NCBI GenBank assembly: GCA_016208875.1
Contig: JACQXD010000098.1
Coordinates: 1 to 32,108 of the forward strand
Source: Nitrospirota bacterium
GTDB taxonomy: Bacteria > Nitrospirota > Thermodesulfovibrionia > Thermodesulfovibrionales > UBA1546
DNA length: 32,108 bases
Direction of reading: 5' to 3'
This document shows, one piece after another, positions 7,480-13,753 of this stretch. How positions within the stretch are numbered: position 1 is the stretch's first letter; every line of letters begins with the position of its first letter. Below the pieces are notes generated by a model. The model ran no database searches, had not been told where the DNA came from, and was given only the letters and a program-made list of their open reading frames with translations. The position numbers were made by a program, and so were the translations under genes.

Positions 7480-7563
7480 ATCGTACTTTGTCATTCTCGC
7501 TTGTCGGGATTCCTTCTGACCCCCTCTTTGGAAAAGAGGGGTTAGGGGTATTGAAAATTTAAT
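7434..7563 (+). repeat. Dispersed repeat R3, copy 2, overlapping the end of hemB
   Basis: It is nearly identical to 2213-2346. It starts inside hemB (the AATGAACC of the last codons) and carries the same 8-bp GC stem (CCCCGCCG...CGGCGGGG), A-run and C/G palindrome. The stem followed by an A-rich strip could act as a weak terminator. Confidence 0.85.
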
Positions 7564-7600
7564 AAATGAATCGTCCAATACCGGCATTAAGGAGCAGATC

Positions 7601-7942
7601 ATGAAACTGCAGGAAATTGTCGATAGCCTCTCTCTTGACGTCAGGACACAGGGAACAGACCTGAACAGGGAAGTATCGGGAGGATATGTAAGCGACCTTC
7701 TGTCGGATGTAATAGGGAATTCAAAAGAAGGTAATATCTGGATAACCCTTCAGACCCATCAGAATATTGTGGCGGTTGCGGCATTAAGGAACCTGTCGGG
7801 TGTTATCCTTATCAATGGAAGGTCTCCGGATGCGGATACATTGAAGAAGGCGAATGAAGAAGGCGTTTCTATTCTGGTAAGCCCTTTGCCTGCCTTCGAA
7901 GTTGTTGGAAGGCTTTATTCTCTCGGCCTGAGATGCCGGTAG
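7601..7942 (+). CDS. DRTGG-domain protein
   Basis: This 113-residue protein fits the single-domain DRTGG family. It begins with KLQEIVDSLSLDVRT, continues through GGYVSDLLSDVIGNSKEGNIWITLQTHQN and VAALRNLSGVILINGRSP, and ends with a segment on multiple levels of a sheet-helix fold (GVSILVSPLPAFEVVGRLYSLGL). DRTGG domains occur beside CBS and AAA domains and probably sense a ligand. No catalytic function is known. Its stop overlaps the PHP gene start by 10 bp. In many anaerobes DRTGG, PHP and a HATPase protein form a set near NADH-linked hydrogenase genes. Here the set is split by an island at 8.5-10.7 kb. Confidence 0.85.
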   Translation: MKLQEIVDSLSLDVRTQGTDLNREVSGGYVSDLLSDVIGNSKEGNIWITLQTHQNIVAVAALRNLSGVILINGRSPDADTLKKANEEGVSILVSPLPAFEVVGRLYSLGLRCR

Positions 7943-8460
7943 AGTTCAGGGCTGACCTCCATATACATACCTGCCTTTCGCCGTGTGCAGACCTTTATAT
8001 GACTCCCCTTCGCATTGTGGAAAAAGCTGCTTCACATGGATTAAATATTATAGCGATCTGCGATCATAACTCTGTAGAGAATGCAGATGTTACAAAAAGG
8101 TTGGCCAAACAAAGAGGGATTAAAGCCATTGCCGGAATGGAGATAACAACTTCAGAAGAAGTCCACATCATCGGTCTTTTCCGGGATATAGACGATGCGA
8201 TAAAGATGCAGGAAATCGTCTATGAAAATTTGCAGTCCGGTGAGAATGATGAAGATGCATTCGGCATGCAAGTTGTTGTTAATGAAAAAGAAGAAGTCCT
8301 CGGTTTCAATAAGCGGTTGTTGATCGGGGCCACAGGGCTTTCGGTTAATAAAATAGTAGATACGATACATTCCTTTAACGGTCTGGCAATTGCAGCTTCG
8401 ACATTCGAGGAACTTTGTTTGGCCTTAAGGAGTGCAGAAGGAAGAAGGGTTATTCTGTAA
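7933..8460 (+). CDS. PHP-domain phosphoesterase with an internal deletion
   Basis: The N-terminal metal motif of PHP proteins is intact (FRADLHIHTCLSPCADLYM), followed by CDHNSVENAD, GMEITTSEEVHIIGLF and VVVNEKEEVLGFNKRLLIGATGLS. Related proteins in this operon are about 240 residues. After IHSFNGLAIA they continue through SH-D-RE..., a metal-binding SDAH and the final EEPTFEEL. In this 175-residue protein NGLAIAAS joins directly to TFEELCLALRSAEGRRVIL, so about 70 residues including late metal ligands are gone while the frame is kept. It is therefore probably inactive or has changed function. The junction is near 8388-8402. It overlaps the DRTGG gene start-to-stop and was probably followed originally by the HATPase gene at 10681. 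Confidence 0.82.
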   Translation: MPVEFRADLHIHTCLSPCADLYMTPLRIVEKAASHGLNIIAICDHNSVENADVTKRLAKQRGIKAIAGMEITTSEEVHIIGLFRDIDDAIKMQEIVYENLQSGENDEDAFGMQVVVNEKEEVLGFNKRLLIGATGLSVNKIVDTIHSFNGLAIAASTFEELCLALRSAEGRRVIL

Positions 8461-8587
8461 GTCAAAAATATCGCTAATTTCTTTCCATGCAATAAAGAAT
8501 TTTTGCGATAATTTGTCAAGACCGATTATTGCGATTGAGTAATTCTTTAAAATATCTTATCCTTAATTAATAAGGAGGCCAAAGGTT

Positions 8588-8929
8588 ATGGGCATTGTAA
8601 GAGAGGCAAATCCGGCAGCATTAAACGTTGCACGGGAGTTTGCTAAAAAAATCCATGAACTGTTTCCTGATGCAATAGTGAAGCTTTTTGGTTCTGCTGT
8701 TAGAGGGGAGATGGAAGAACTCAGCGATATTGATATTTATATCGAATTACCTGACAGAATTGATATGGAAGCGGTAATGCCACAATTAAGCGAAATTGCA
8801 TGGGAGATCGGTCTTGAACACGGACAGGTTATTCAGGAAGTGATATATAAAAAAAGCGAGATTTGGGATAGTCCGTTAAGGTCTTCTCCATTCATTAAGG
8901 CTGTTATTAGAGAGGGCATCACCTTATGA
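8588..8929 (+). CDS. MNT-type nucleotidyltransferase (antitoxin of a HEPN pair)
   Basis: This 113-residue protein has the minimal nucleotidyltransferase motif: FGSAVRGEMEELSDIDIYIE, with GS and the DxD metal-binding pair. In MNT/HEPN systems the enzyme adenylylates the HEPN toxin to silence it. A strong ribosome site (AAGGAGG, 8572-8578) precedes the ATG. Its stop overlaps the HEPN gene start (ATGA-type overlap, 8926-8929). It is the first gene of the island inserted after the PHP gene. A second such gene lies at 10152. Confidence 0.88.
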   Translation: MGIVREANPAALNVAREFAKKIHELFPDAIVKLFGSAVRGEMEELSDIDIYIELPDRIDMEAVMPQLSEIAWEIGLEHGQVIQEVIYKKSEIWDSPLRSSPFIKAVIREGITL

Positions 8930-9336
8930 GAGATTCGGATGTTATTGCCCTTATCACCCATAATATACAAAAATCAGATGATTCAATCGTACAGGCAGAA
9001 GCCCTTTTTAATATCGAGCAATATTTTGGCTCTGTGAACAGGGCATATTATGCGATCTTTTATGCTGCACTTGGCATTTTGCTCACAAAAGGACTCGGCA
9101 GTTCGAAACATTCAGGGGTGCTTTCCTACTTTGACCGTGAGTTTGTAAAAACTAATGAGGTTGATAAGAAATGGTCAAAGGTATTTCACGATGCATTTGA
9201 GTTACGGTCAATGGGAGATTATGCAAAATTAATAGGAGTTACCAAGCTTCAGGCAGAGACACTGATTAAAGATGCCAAAGGCTTTGTTTTGTGGGCAAAA
9301 CAATGGCTGAAGGAACGTGACTGGTTAGCTGAATGA
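8926..9336 (+). CDS. HEPN-domain protein, probable toxin partner of the MNT gene
   Basis: This 136-residue, all-helical protein has the HEPN core: VNRAYYAIFYAALGILLTKG, then SGVLSYFDREFVKTNEV, and the C-terminal ELRSMGDYAKL, which corresponds to the R-x-x-x-D-Y signature of this HEPN branch. HEPN proteins of such pairs are usually RNases, with catalysis at an Arg/His or Arg/Tyr motif. The coupled upstream MNT gene would act as antitoxin by adenylylation. The gene appears full length. Downstream is a 120-bp gap without recognisable signals. Confidence 0.85.
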   Translation: MRDSDVIALITHNIQKSDDSIVQAEALFNIEQYFGSVNRAYYAIFYAALGILLTKGLGSSKHSGVLSYFDREFVKTNEVDKKWSKVFHDAFELRSMGDYAKLIGVTKLQAETLIKDAKGFVLWAKQWLKERDWLAE

Positions 9337-9455
9337 TTTCCTCGATTATCAATCTTTCTGCCCTTGAGCCTTTTAACCGACTGCGTTCCCAATCTGTTAT
9401 TGCAAATGTGGAATAAAAATGATTATATTTTAATGGAAATTTTGGAGAGAGAGAT

Positions 9456-9557
9456 TTGGTAAGAAAATCTTGGAAAAAAGATGAAGACATAAATTCCTAT
9501 CGGTATAAGATTGAGATGAGGAAGAATGCTACGCCAGTCGGAAGAAATGTATTATGA
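9456..9557 (+). CDS. Small ORF, 33 residues, unknown
   Basis: A TTG-started frame (MVRKSWKKDEDINSYRYKIEMRKNATPVGRNVL) follows GGAGAGAG by about six bases and overlaps the DUF2442 gene start. It is basic and has no domain I recognise. It could be a coupled small gene or a fragment of a lost partner of the DUF2442 gene. Confidence 0.25.
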   Translation: MVRKSWKKDEDINSYRYKIEMRKNATPVGRNVL

Positions 9558-9831
9558 TATTTTAGAAGCAAGATATATTGAAGGGTATAAGCTTGAGCTT
9601 GTCTTTGAAAATGGCAAGAAGGGAATTATTGATTTGAGTGGATATCGTCATAAAGGCGGTGTTTTTAGCCGCTTCTCCGCTATTGAATATTTTAAGCAGT
9701 TCTACGTGAACAAAGAAATCGGAACATTATGCTGGCCTGATGGTGTGGATATAGCACCTGAGACACTTTATCATGAGGCAACACGTGAACCTCTGCCGGC
9801 ATGGGCGACACCGGAAAAAACGGCGGTTTGA
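9526..9831 (+). CDS. DUF2442 domain protein
   Basis: The 101-residue frame reads MYYDILEARYIEGYKLELVFENGKKGIIDLSGYR...FYVNKEIGTLCWPDGVDIAPETLY, the full DUF2442 pattern. These are small proteins often encoded beside DUF4160 genes in toxin-antitoxin-like pairs; their function is not established. Two starts are possible: ATG 9526, with GAGGAAG just upstream, and ATG 9547, which matches the family's usual MYYDI opening. The tail after ETLYHEATREPLP is longer than usual and runs to just before the methyltransferase relic. No DUF4160 gene is visible next to it. Confidence 0.82.
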   Translation: MLRQSEEMYYDILEARYIEGYKLELVFENGKKGIIDLSGYRHKGGVFSRFSAIEYFKQFYVNKEIGTLCWPDGVDIAPETLYHEATREPLPAWATPEKTAV

Positions 9832-9842
9832 AGAATCGAGGC

Positions 9843-10131
9843 ATGACAAAGAACAATAACTGTTGGGGCCCGGATAACCCGCATCCGTTAAGCACAAAGA
9901 AGACGGAGCTTGTGTGGGAGGGGAAGTATGATGAGTACGGGAACAGTCGCGAGGTGGATATTGCCGGATGCGCCATGCCGATGCAGAAGATTGAGACGAT
10001 TGACGAATCCGCTCGACTCCAACCACGAATTAGGCAAATATCCGAAGAAGGGCAAATATACAGCCTGTGTTAAAGTCGTTGATATATTCGGATGCGATAC
10101 GAGCATAACGGTAGAAGTTGTAATTGTGTAA
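9843..10131 (+). pseudogene. Collapsed DNA methyltransferase (type III-like Mod) gene
   Basis: The first ~55 codons from ATG 9843 read NPHPLSTKKTELVWEGKYDEYGN and AGCAMPMQKIETIDE. I recognise this as the N-terminus of large site-specific adenine DNA methyltransferases. In a different frame, about 10010-10131 reads NHELGKYPKKGKYTACVKVVDIFG...VEVVIV, which resembles the C-terminal end of the same kind of enzyme. The several hundred residues in between, including all methylase catalytic motifs, are missing. The junction is near 10005-10016. The product cannot methylate DNA. It marks a former restriction-modification locus, supported by the restriction-gene tail at 10557-10679. Confidence 0.7.
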
Positions 10132-10151
10132 AATAACGGAGGTGAGCAGAT

Positions 10152-10469
10152 ATGGATATCGAGAGCTATTTAAAGAGTATTGTAGAGAGGATTACAAATA
10201 ACTTTAATCCTGAGAAGATAATCCTCTTTGGCTCTTATGCCTATGGTCATCCTACTGCCGATAGCGATATAGACATAATGGTTGTAATGGATACCGACAT
10301 GAAACCTTATGAGAGAGCGATTCCCATTAGAAAAACGCTGAAATATCTCGGTATGCCCAAGGATGTTATTGTAAGGACCCCGCAGGAATTTGAAAGATTT
10401 AAGGATATTGTCGGTACCATAATTTATACCGCTGCTCATAAAGGAAAAGTGATTTATGAAAGACGATAA
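10152..10469 (+). CDS. Second MNT-type nucleotidyltransferase
   Basis: This 105-residue protein has IILFGSYAYGHPTADSDIDIMVV, the GS...DxD motif of minimal nucleotidyltransferases. A good ribosome site (GGAGGTGAG) precedes the ATG. It appears complete. Its proper partner, a HEPN gene starting at 10456 and overlapping its end, is truncated after about 35 codons, so this antitoxin-type enzyme now lacks an intact toxin. Genes like this often sit between the methyltransferase and restriction genes of R-M loci, which fits the relics on both sides. Confidence 0.85.
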   Translation: MDIESYLKSIVERITNNFNPEKIILFGSYAYGHPTADSDIDIMVVMDTDMKPYERAIPIRKTLKYLGMPKDVIVRTPQEFERFKDIVGTIIYTAAHKGKVIYERR

Positions 10470-10602
10470 AATAAATACAGTAAATGCATGGCTGAGAAAA
10501 GCTGAAAACGATCTCAGAACCGCTGAACATGTTATGACACTGAATATAATGGATAATCCGATTTCCGGAATACCTACGTCGCCCATCAGGATAAGGAATT
10601 AA
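10456..10602 (+). pseudogene. Truncated HEPN gene (N-terminal part only)
   Basis: From ATG 10456 the frame reads NAWLRKAENDLRTAEHVMTLNIMDNP, the first helix of HEPN toxins of the WL-KAE-DL-AE type. About 35 codons in, the sequence switches to unrelated DNA and stops at 10600-10602. The core helices and the catalytic motif are absent. It overlaps the upstream nucleotidyltransferase gene by 14 bp. Confidence 0.75.
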
Positions 10603-10679
10603 CGGATATTAAGACCGCAAGAGAAGGGTTAAGTCTTTGGGTTCTCGGACTTTTTAAAGTTTATTTTGCGCATCATTGA
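10557..10679 (+). pseudogene. C-terminal relic of a restriction-type protein
   Basis: In the frame ending at the TGA 10677-10679 the DNA encodes SDFRNTYVAHQDKELTD followed by IKTAREGLSLWVLGLFKVY. This resembles the C-terminal tail of large restriction (helicase/Res-like) proteins encoded with methyltransferases of the type seen at 9843. It begins exactly where the HEPN coding sequence breaks off, so one deletion seems to have joined the two. The protein identity is from memory of the FRN-YVAHQ-KELTD motif and is moderate. Confidence 0.5.
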
Positions 10680-10680
10680 G

Positions 10681-11226
10681 ATGGAAGACCTATCATTGCA
10701 TATACTGGATATCGTAGAAAACTCCATTGGTGCGGGAGCGAGCAGGATCGAGATAAGAATTAATGAGGACTTAAAGAAAGATATCCTTTCTGTAGAGATA
10801 AAGGACAACGGCAGAGGGATAGACGCCGAGACGCTTAAAAAAGTTGCAGACCCTTTTTATACAACACGAACGACCAGAAAGGTGGGGCTGGGATTGTCTT
10901 TGCTTTCTCAGTCGGCAAAAGAGGCTGGAGGGGATTTTACCATTACATCCGGGAAGGGGATAGGGACAATAGTCCATGCGTATTTCAAGCACAGCCATAT
11001 AGATAGAAAACCACTGGGAAACATTGCCGATACGCTTATCGTCCTCATTGCAGGTAATCCGGATATCGATTTTGTTTACGAACATAAAAAGGATGATAAG
11101 GTTTATTCCATAGATACAAAAGAAATCAGGGCAGAACTCGAGGGTGTACCGTTGAATTCTCCGGAGGTTATAAAGGTTCTAAGGGAGGATATCCGTATGG
11201 GGATTAAAGGGCTTAACCCTTCTTAA
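10681..11226 (+). CDS. HATPase-domain protein (anti-sigma/histidine kinase-like ATPase)
   Basis: This 181-residue protein has a Bergerat-fold ATP site without a histidine-phosphotransfer domain. The N box is DIVENSIGAGASRIEI, G1 is IKDNGRGID, and G2-like motifs follow in DPFYTTRTTRKVGLGLSLL and GKGIGTIVHAYF. The last ~65 residues form an extra domain. Such proteins usually follow DRTGG and PHP genes in hydrogenase-associated operons. Here they are 2.2 kb away, separated by the MNT/HEPN/R-M island, and no ribosome site is visible before ATG 10681. The preceding bases belong to the restriction-gene relic. Its 3' end overlaps the convergent thymidylate synthase gene by 14 bp. Confidence 0.85.
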   Translation: MEDLSLHILDIVENSIGAGASRIEIRINEDLKKDILSVEIKDNGRGIDAETLKKVADPFYTTRTTRKVGLGLSLLSQSAKEAGGDFTITSGKGIGTIVHAYFKHSHIDRKPLGNIADTLIVLIAGNPDIDFVYEHKKDDKVYSIDTKEIRAELEGVPLNSPEVIKVLREDIRMGIKGLNPS

Positions 11227-11935
11227 TCGCTGTCTTTAATGTCCGGATCCTTGCAATTTCTTCTTGATAGCCGTAGATATGGGCGCCGGCACTGTAGGCG
11301 TACATAGGACCATTCTTCAAACCGGTTTCTCCTGCAACATAATTTTTCAATAACTCTATTCCTCCGAGATTTGTGGGAAAACCTGCCCATAGATCCCACG
11401 AGCGGAAATAGCAGTTTACGGTTAGTGCAAGCTCGTCTTCAATAGGAATAGCCTTAAAATCAAGCAGCCTCAGGCACGGCGGATCGAGTTTTCCGTCATT
11501 ACCGTAACATGTGTCGTGGTCTTCCGGAGAGCCTATCTCTATTACTGCCTGATTTGTTAATGGGGTATCCTTCAACATTTCGATAATCCTGTCGATCTGG
11601 GTTCCGCCCTTCGGCATGGGATAATGTATCCTGCTTGCATATTTATATGTCTCGTTCTCGGAAAGTTCCGAATCCATAAGATAGTTTGCAAAATAATCCT
11701 CAATATATTCCATTGTGGTAGGGGCAGGGATATTAAGCCCGGGAGGCATTACAGGAATCATATCTTCTGACGGATGCTCTATGAAAACAGCGATCCCGGG
11801 ATACTGGAGGCGGTACTGCTCGTTCTCGAAAGAACCTCTTTGTATTTTTTGCATATAAGAGTGTTCGAATATGTTATATATTAGTTGAAACCACGCATCG
11901 GCAATGGTCTTGGCATGCAGACAAAATGGAAGCAT
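11213..11935 (-). CDS. Thymidylate synthase-like protein, archaeal type
   Basis: The 240-residue protein carries the folate-dependent thymidylate synthase landmarks in order: catalytic Cys154 in DPPCLRLLDF, the substrate-phosphate/dUMP motif CYFRSWD (Arg178-Asp181), GFPTNLGG with the conserved Asn189, and AHIY (His219-Tyr221). The spacing and short length match the archaeal/short ThyA branch rather than bacterial ThyA (about 264 residues). It would convert dUMP to dTMP with a methylene-carrying cofactor; a dCMP-hydroxymethylase-like activity is the main alternative. It lies 83 bp downstream of the kinase-like gene on the same strand and may share its transcript. Its end overlaps the HATPase gene. 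Confidence 0.8.
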   Translation of the reverse strand: MLPFCLHAKTIADAWFQLIYNIFEHSYMQKIQRGSFENEQYRLQYPGIAVFIEHPSEDMIPVMPPGLNIPAPTTMEYIEDYFANYLMDSELSENETYKYASRIHYPMPKGGTQIDRIIEMLKDTPLTNQAVIEIGSPEDHDTCYGNDGKLDPPCLRLLDFKAIPIEDELALTVNCYFRSWDLWAGFPTNLGGIELLKNYVAGETGLKNGPMYAYSAGAHIYGYQEEIARIRTLKTAIKKG

Positions 11936-12018
11936 ATTAATTACCTCATAAAAAAATATTGTGTATTACTACTATAACACTTTCTCTTGATAGCCTTCAA
12001 AAAGTGTTCTGAAAAAAA

Positions 12019-13731
12019 TTAACTGATCTTCCATATCAATTCGAAATTGCAGAGGATAATCTCAGGTTTACCGGAACTATTTTTCATAAGCTCCCCTTTT
12101 TCGTCCATTACGAGGAGAAGATCGTTGGCCTTTAGCGATGAGCCGTCATAACCGGTATTTATTAATCTCTCCTTTGTTTTTTCCATGAAGTCTTGGCACT
12201 GTGATTCACTAATAATGCCGTTATGAACTGCCTTAAACAGGTCTATCGGAGAATACAGCAGGCTTTCGTGTTCGGCAACCCATTGATCGGGACCGTTGTA
12301 GTATCCGCGGATCGTGATGTAATTATGATCCTCCTGAAGGATGGGTTCACCTTCCGGGTCGAGGATGTTTTTATGAGACTCGTATTTTCTGAGGTCGCTT
12401 GACGCCTCTATCTTGTGACTGCCCGTCATATATATTGCCCGTACATAAACCGACGGTATCCCGATTTGGTTTAGTTCATGGGCAATGGCAAATTCCTCGA
12501 ACGGACTGTTTATGCCGTACTGCCGGATATTGGAATTAGAGTTTCCGTCTTCTTCTTCTCCGGGTATTTCACCTACTCGGGAGGTTTTCCAGACAAGGTG
12601 AATATTGTCTTTTGTGATCGTGTAAAACACCTCTTTTGTGCCGGATAGTCGTAGAGAAGGCGTCTTTCGCCACCTTTCAGGAAGAAAATAATCAAACAGA
12701 TGGGCATTTCTTCCTACAACCCAAAGGTGTCCTCCCGTGCTTTCCGCATGCCCGTAAATATAGGGGACGCCGAATATCTCGGTATACGAGAGATGAGCGG
12801 GTAATGGAGTAGGTTTAAAACGATTCCTCTGGTCATCGAGATACGAATGTCTTCTCGAAGACTTTACCTCATCTTCATGATCGGGGGTACGCAGCAGGAG
12901 TTCATAATCAATTACCGAATATCTGCACTCGTTTATCAGGCGATGCACCAATTCGATCTGTGCGGCAAGGGGATTATCTTTTTCGGTAAGCCCGATCTCT
13001 TCAATACGGTCGGTGCCGGCCTCGCTTAGAATAATATGCTCGGGCTTCATATCTGCCACAAGGTAGCCCTTTTTGTTAAGGTCCCCGATAACTTGAGAAT
13101 TAATCCTTTTAAGGTGTCTTATAAGTTCATCCTTCTCGATATCGAGGGTCTCAAAGATTTCCATAAGGTTTTTACCTTTTATCCATTCGTAGATAAGCTT
13201 GTATTGCTTCAGTATGTCCAGATCAATGCCTGGATGTTTTGCCCTTATGCGGTTTATCTTTTCCCTCGACCTGCCGCTCTGCCACAACTGCATCCTTTCC
13301 GGCGGCACATAGATTGCCATCGGCCTCTGGGTATTGACCTGCATTTCCTTAGGACCGTAGTGTCCCTCCCGCATATCCGCAACCAGAGAGAATTCTTCCC
13401 ATGGGCTGTTGAACTCTGCATCGCAGAATTCCTGCAAGACATGGGTATTTATAGGGACGTCCTCTCCTACACGGCAGTTTTTTACGACGAGATCGAGTAT
13501 CCTTCCATTGACCTCTTTTGTCGAAACCCTGTAGACGGAGCTTGTGCCTTTTAGTCTTATCTTATGCCCGTCGAACCAGTCTTTTTCATACCAGTTCTTT
13601 ATCTCGAAATGTTCCTGATGCGGGACACCGAATCGCGTGAGATACAGGTCTCCGTCATCGCTGGTCTTAGTGTGGATATAAACTACTCCCAATACGTTAA
13701 CGAGAGATTTCTTTGAGATCATCTTTTCCAT
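12019..13731 (-). CDS. Tandem protein-kinase-like protein (kinase plus pseudokinase halves)
   Basis: I do not recognise a named family. The 570-residue protein has two related halves. Half one (about 30-281): FGVP, a glycine-loop-like RLKGTSSVYRV, LVVKNCRVGE with a candidate ATP-site Lys84, NSPWEEF with a candidate helix-C Glu, GYLVADMKPEHIIL with Asp227, and VIDYELLLR with Asp275 as the DFG-like metal ligand. Half two (about 318-568) repeats these as FGVP, RLSGTKEVFYTI, LVWKTSRVGE (Lys382), NSPFEEFAIAHEL, GYDGSSLKANDLLL and ILCNFELIWK. There the catalytic Asp is Ser and the DFG-like Asp is Asn. Half two therefore looks like a pseudokinase and half one may be active. It starts 22 bp after pckG and precedes the thymidylate synthase gene, so a link to PEP or nucleotide metabolism is possible but unproven. 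Confidence 0.7.
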   Translation of the reverse strand: MEKMISKKSLVNVLGVVYIHTKTSDDGDLYLTRFGVPHQEHFEIKNWYEKDWFDGHKIRLKGTSSVYRVSTKEVNGRILDLVVKNCRVGEDVPINTHVLQEFCDAEFNSPWEEFSLVADMREGHYGPKEMQVNTQRPMAIYVPPERMQLWQSGRSREKINRIRAKHPGIDLDILKQYKLIYEWIKGKNLMEIFETLDIEKDELIRHLKRINSQVIGDLNKKGYLVADMKPEHIILSEAGTDRIEEIGLTEKDNPLAAQIELVHRLINECRYSVIDYELLLRTPDHEDEVKSSRRHSYLDDQRNRFKPTPLPAHLSYTEIFGVPYIYGHAESTGGHLWVVGRNAHLFDYFLPERWRKTPSLRLSGTKEVFYTITKDNIHLVWKTSRVGEIPGEEEDGNSNSNIRQYGINSPFEEFAIAHELNQIGIPSVYVRAIYMTGSHKIEASSDLRKYESHKNILDPEGEPILQEDHNYITIRGYYNGPDQWVAEHESLLYSPIDLFKAVHNGIISESQCQDFMEKTKERLINTGYDGSSLKANDLLLVMDEKGELMKNSSGKPEIILCNFELIWKIS

Positions 13732-13753
13732 TGAGGGACGGATAATACTGCCT

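Noticed and set aside
13036-13554. 172-codon plus-strand open frame within the kinase-like gene
   Set aside because: It is antisense to a gene with a repeated, motif-bearing protein; the peptide shows no recognisable fold or start signal.
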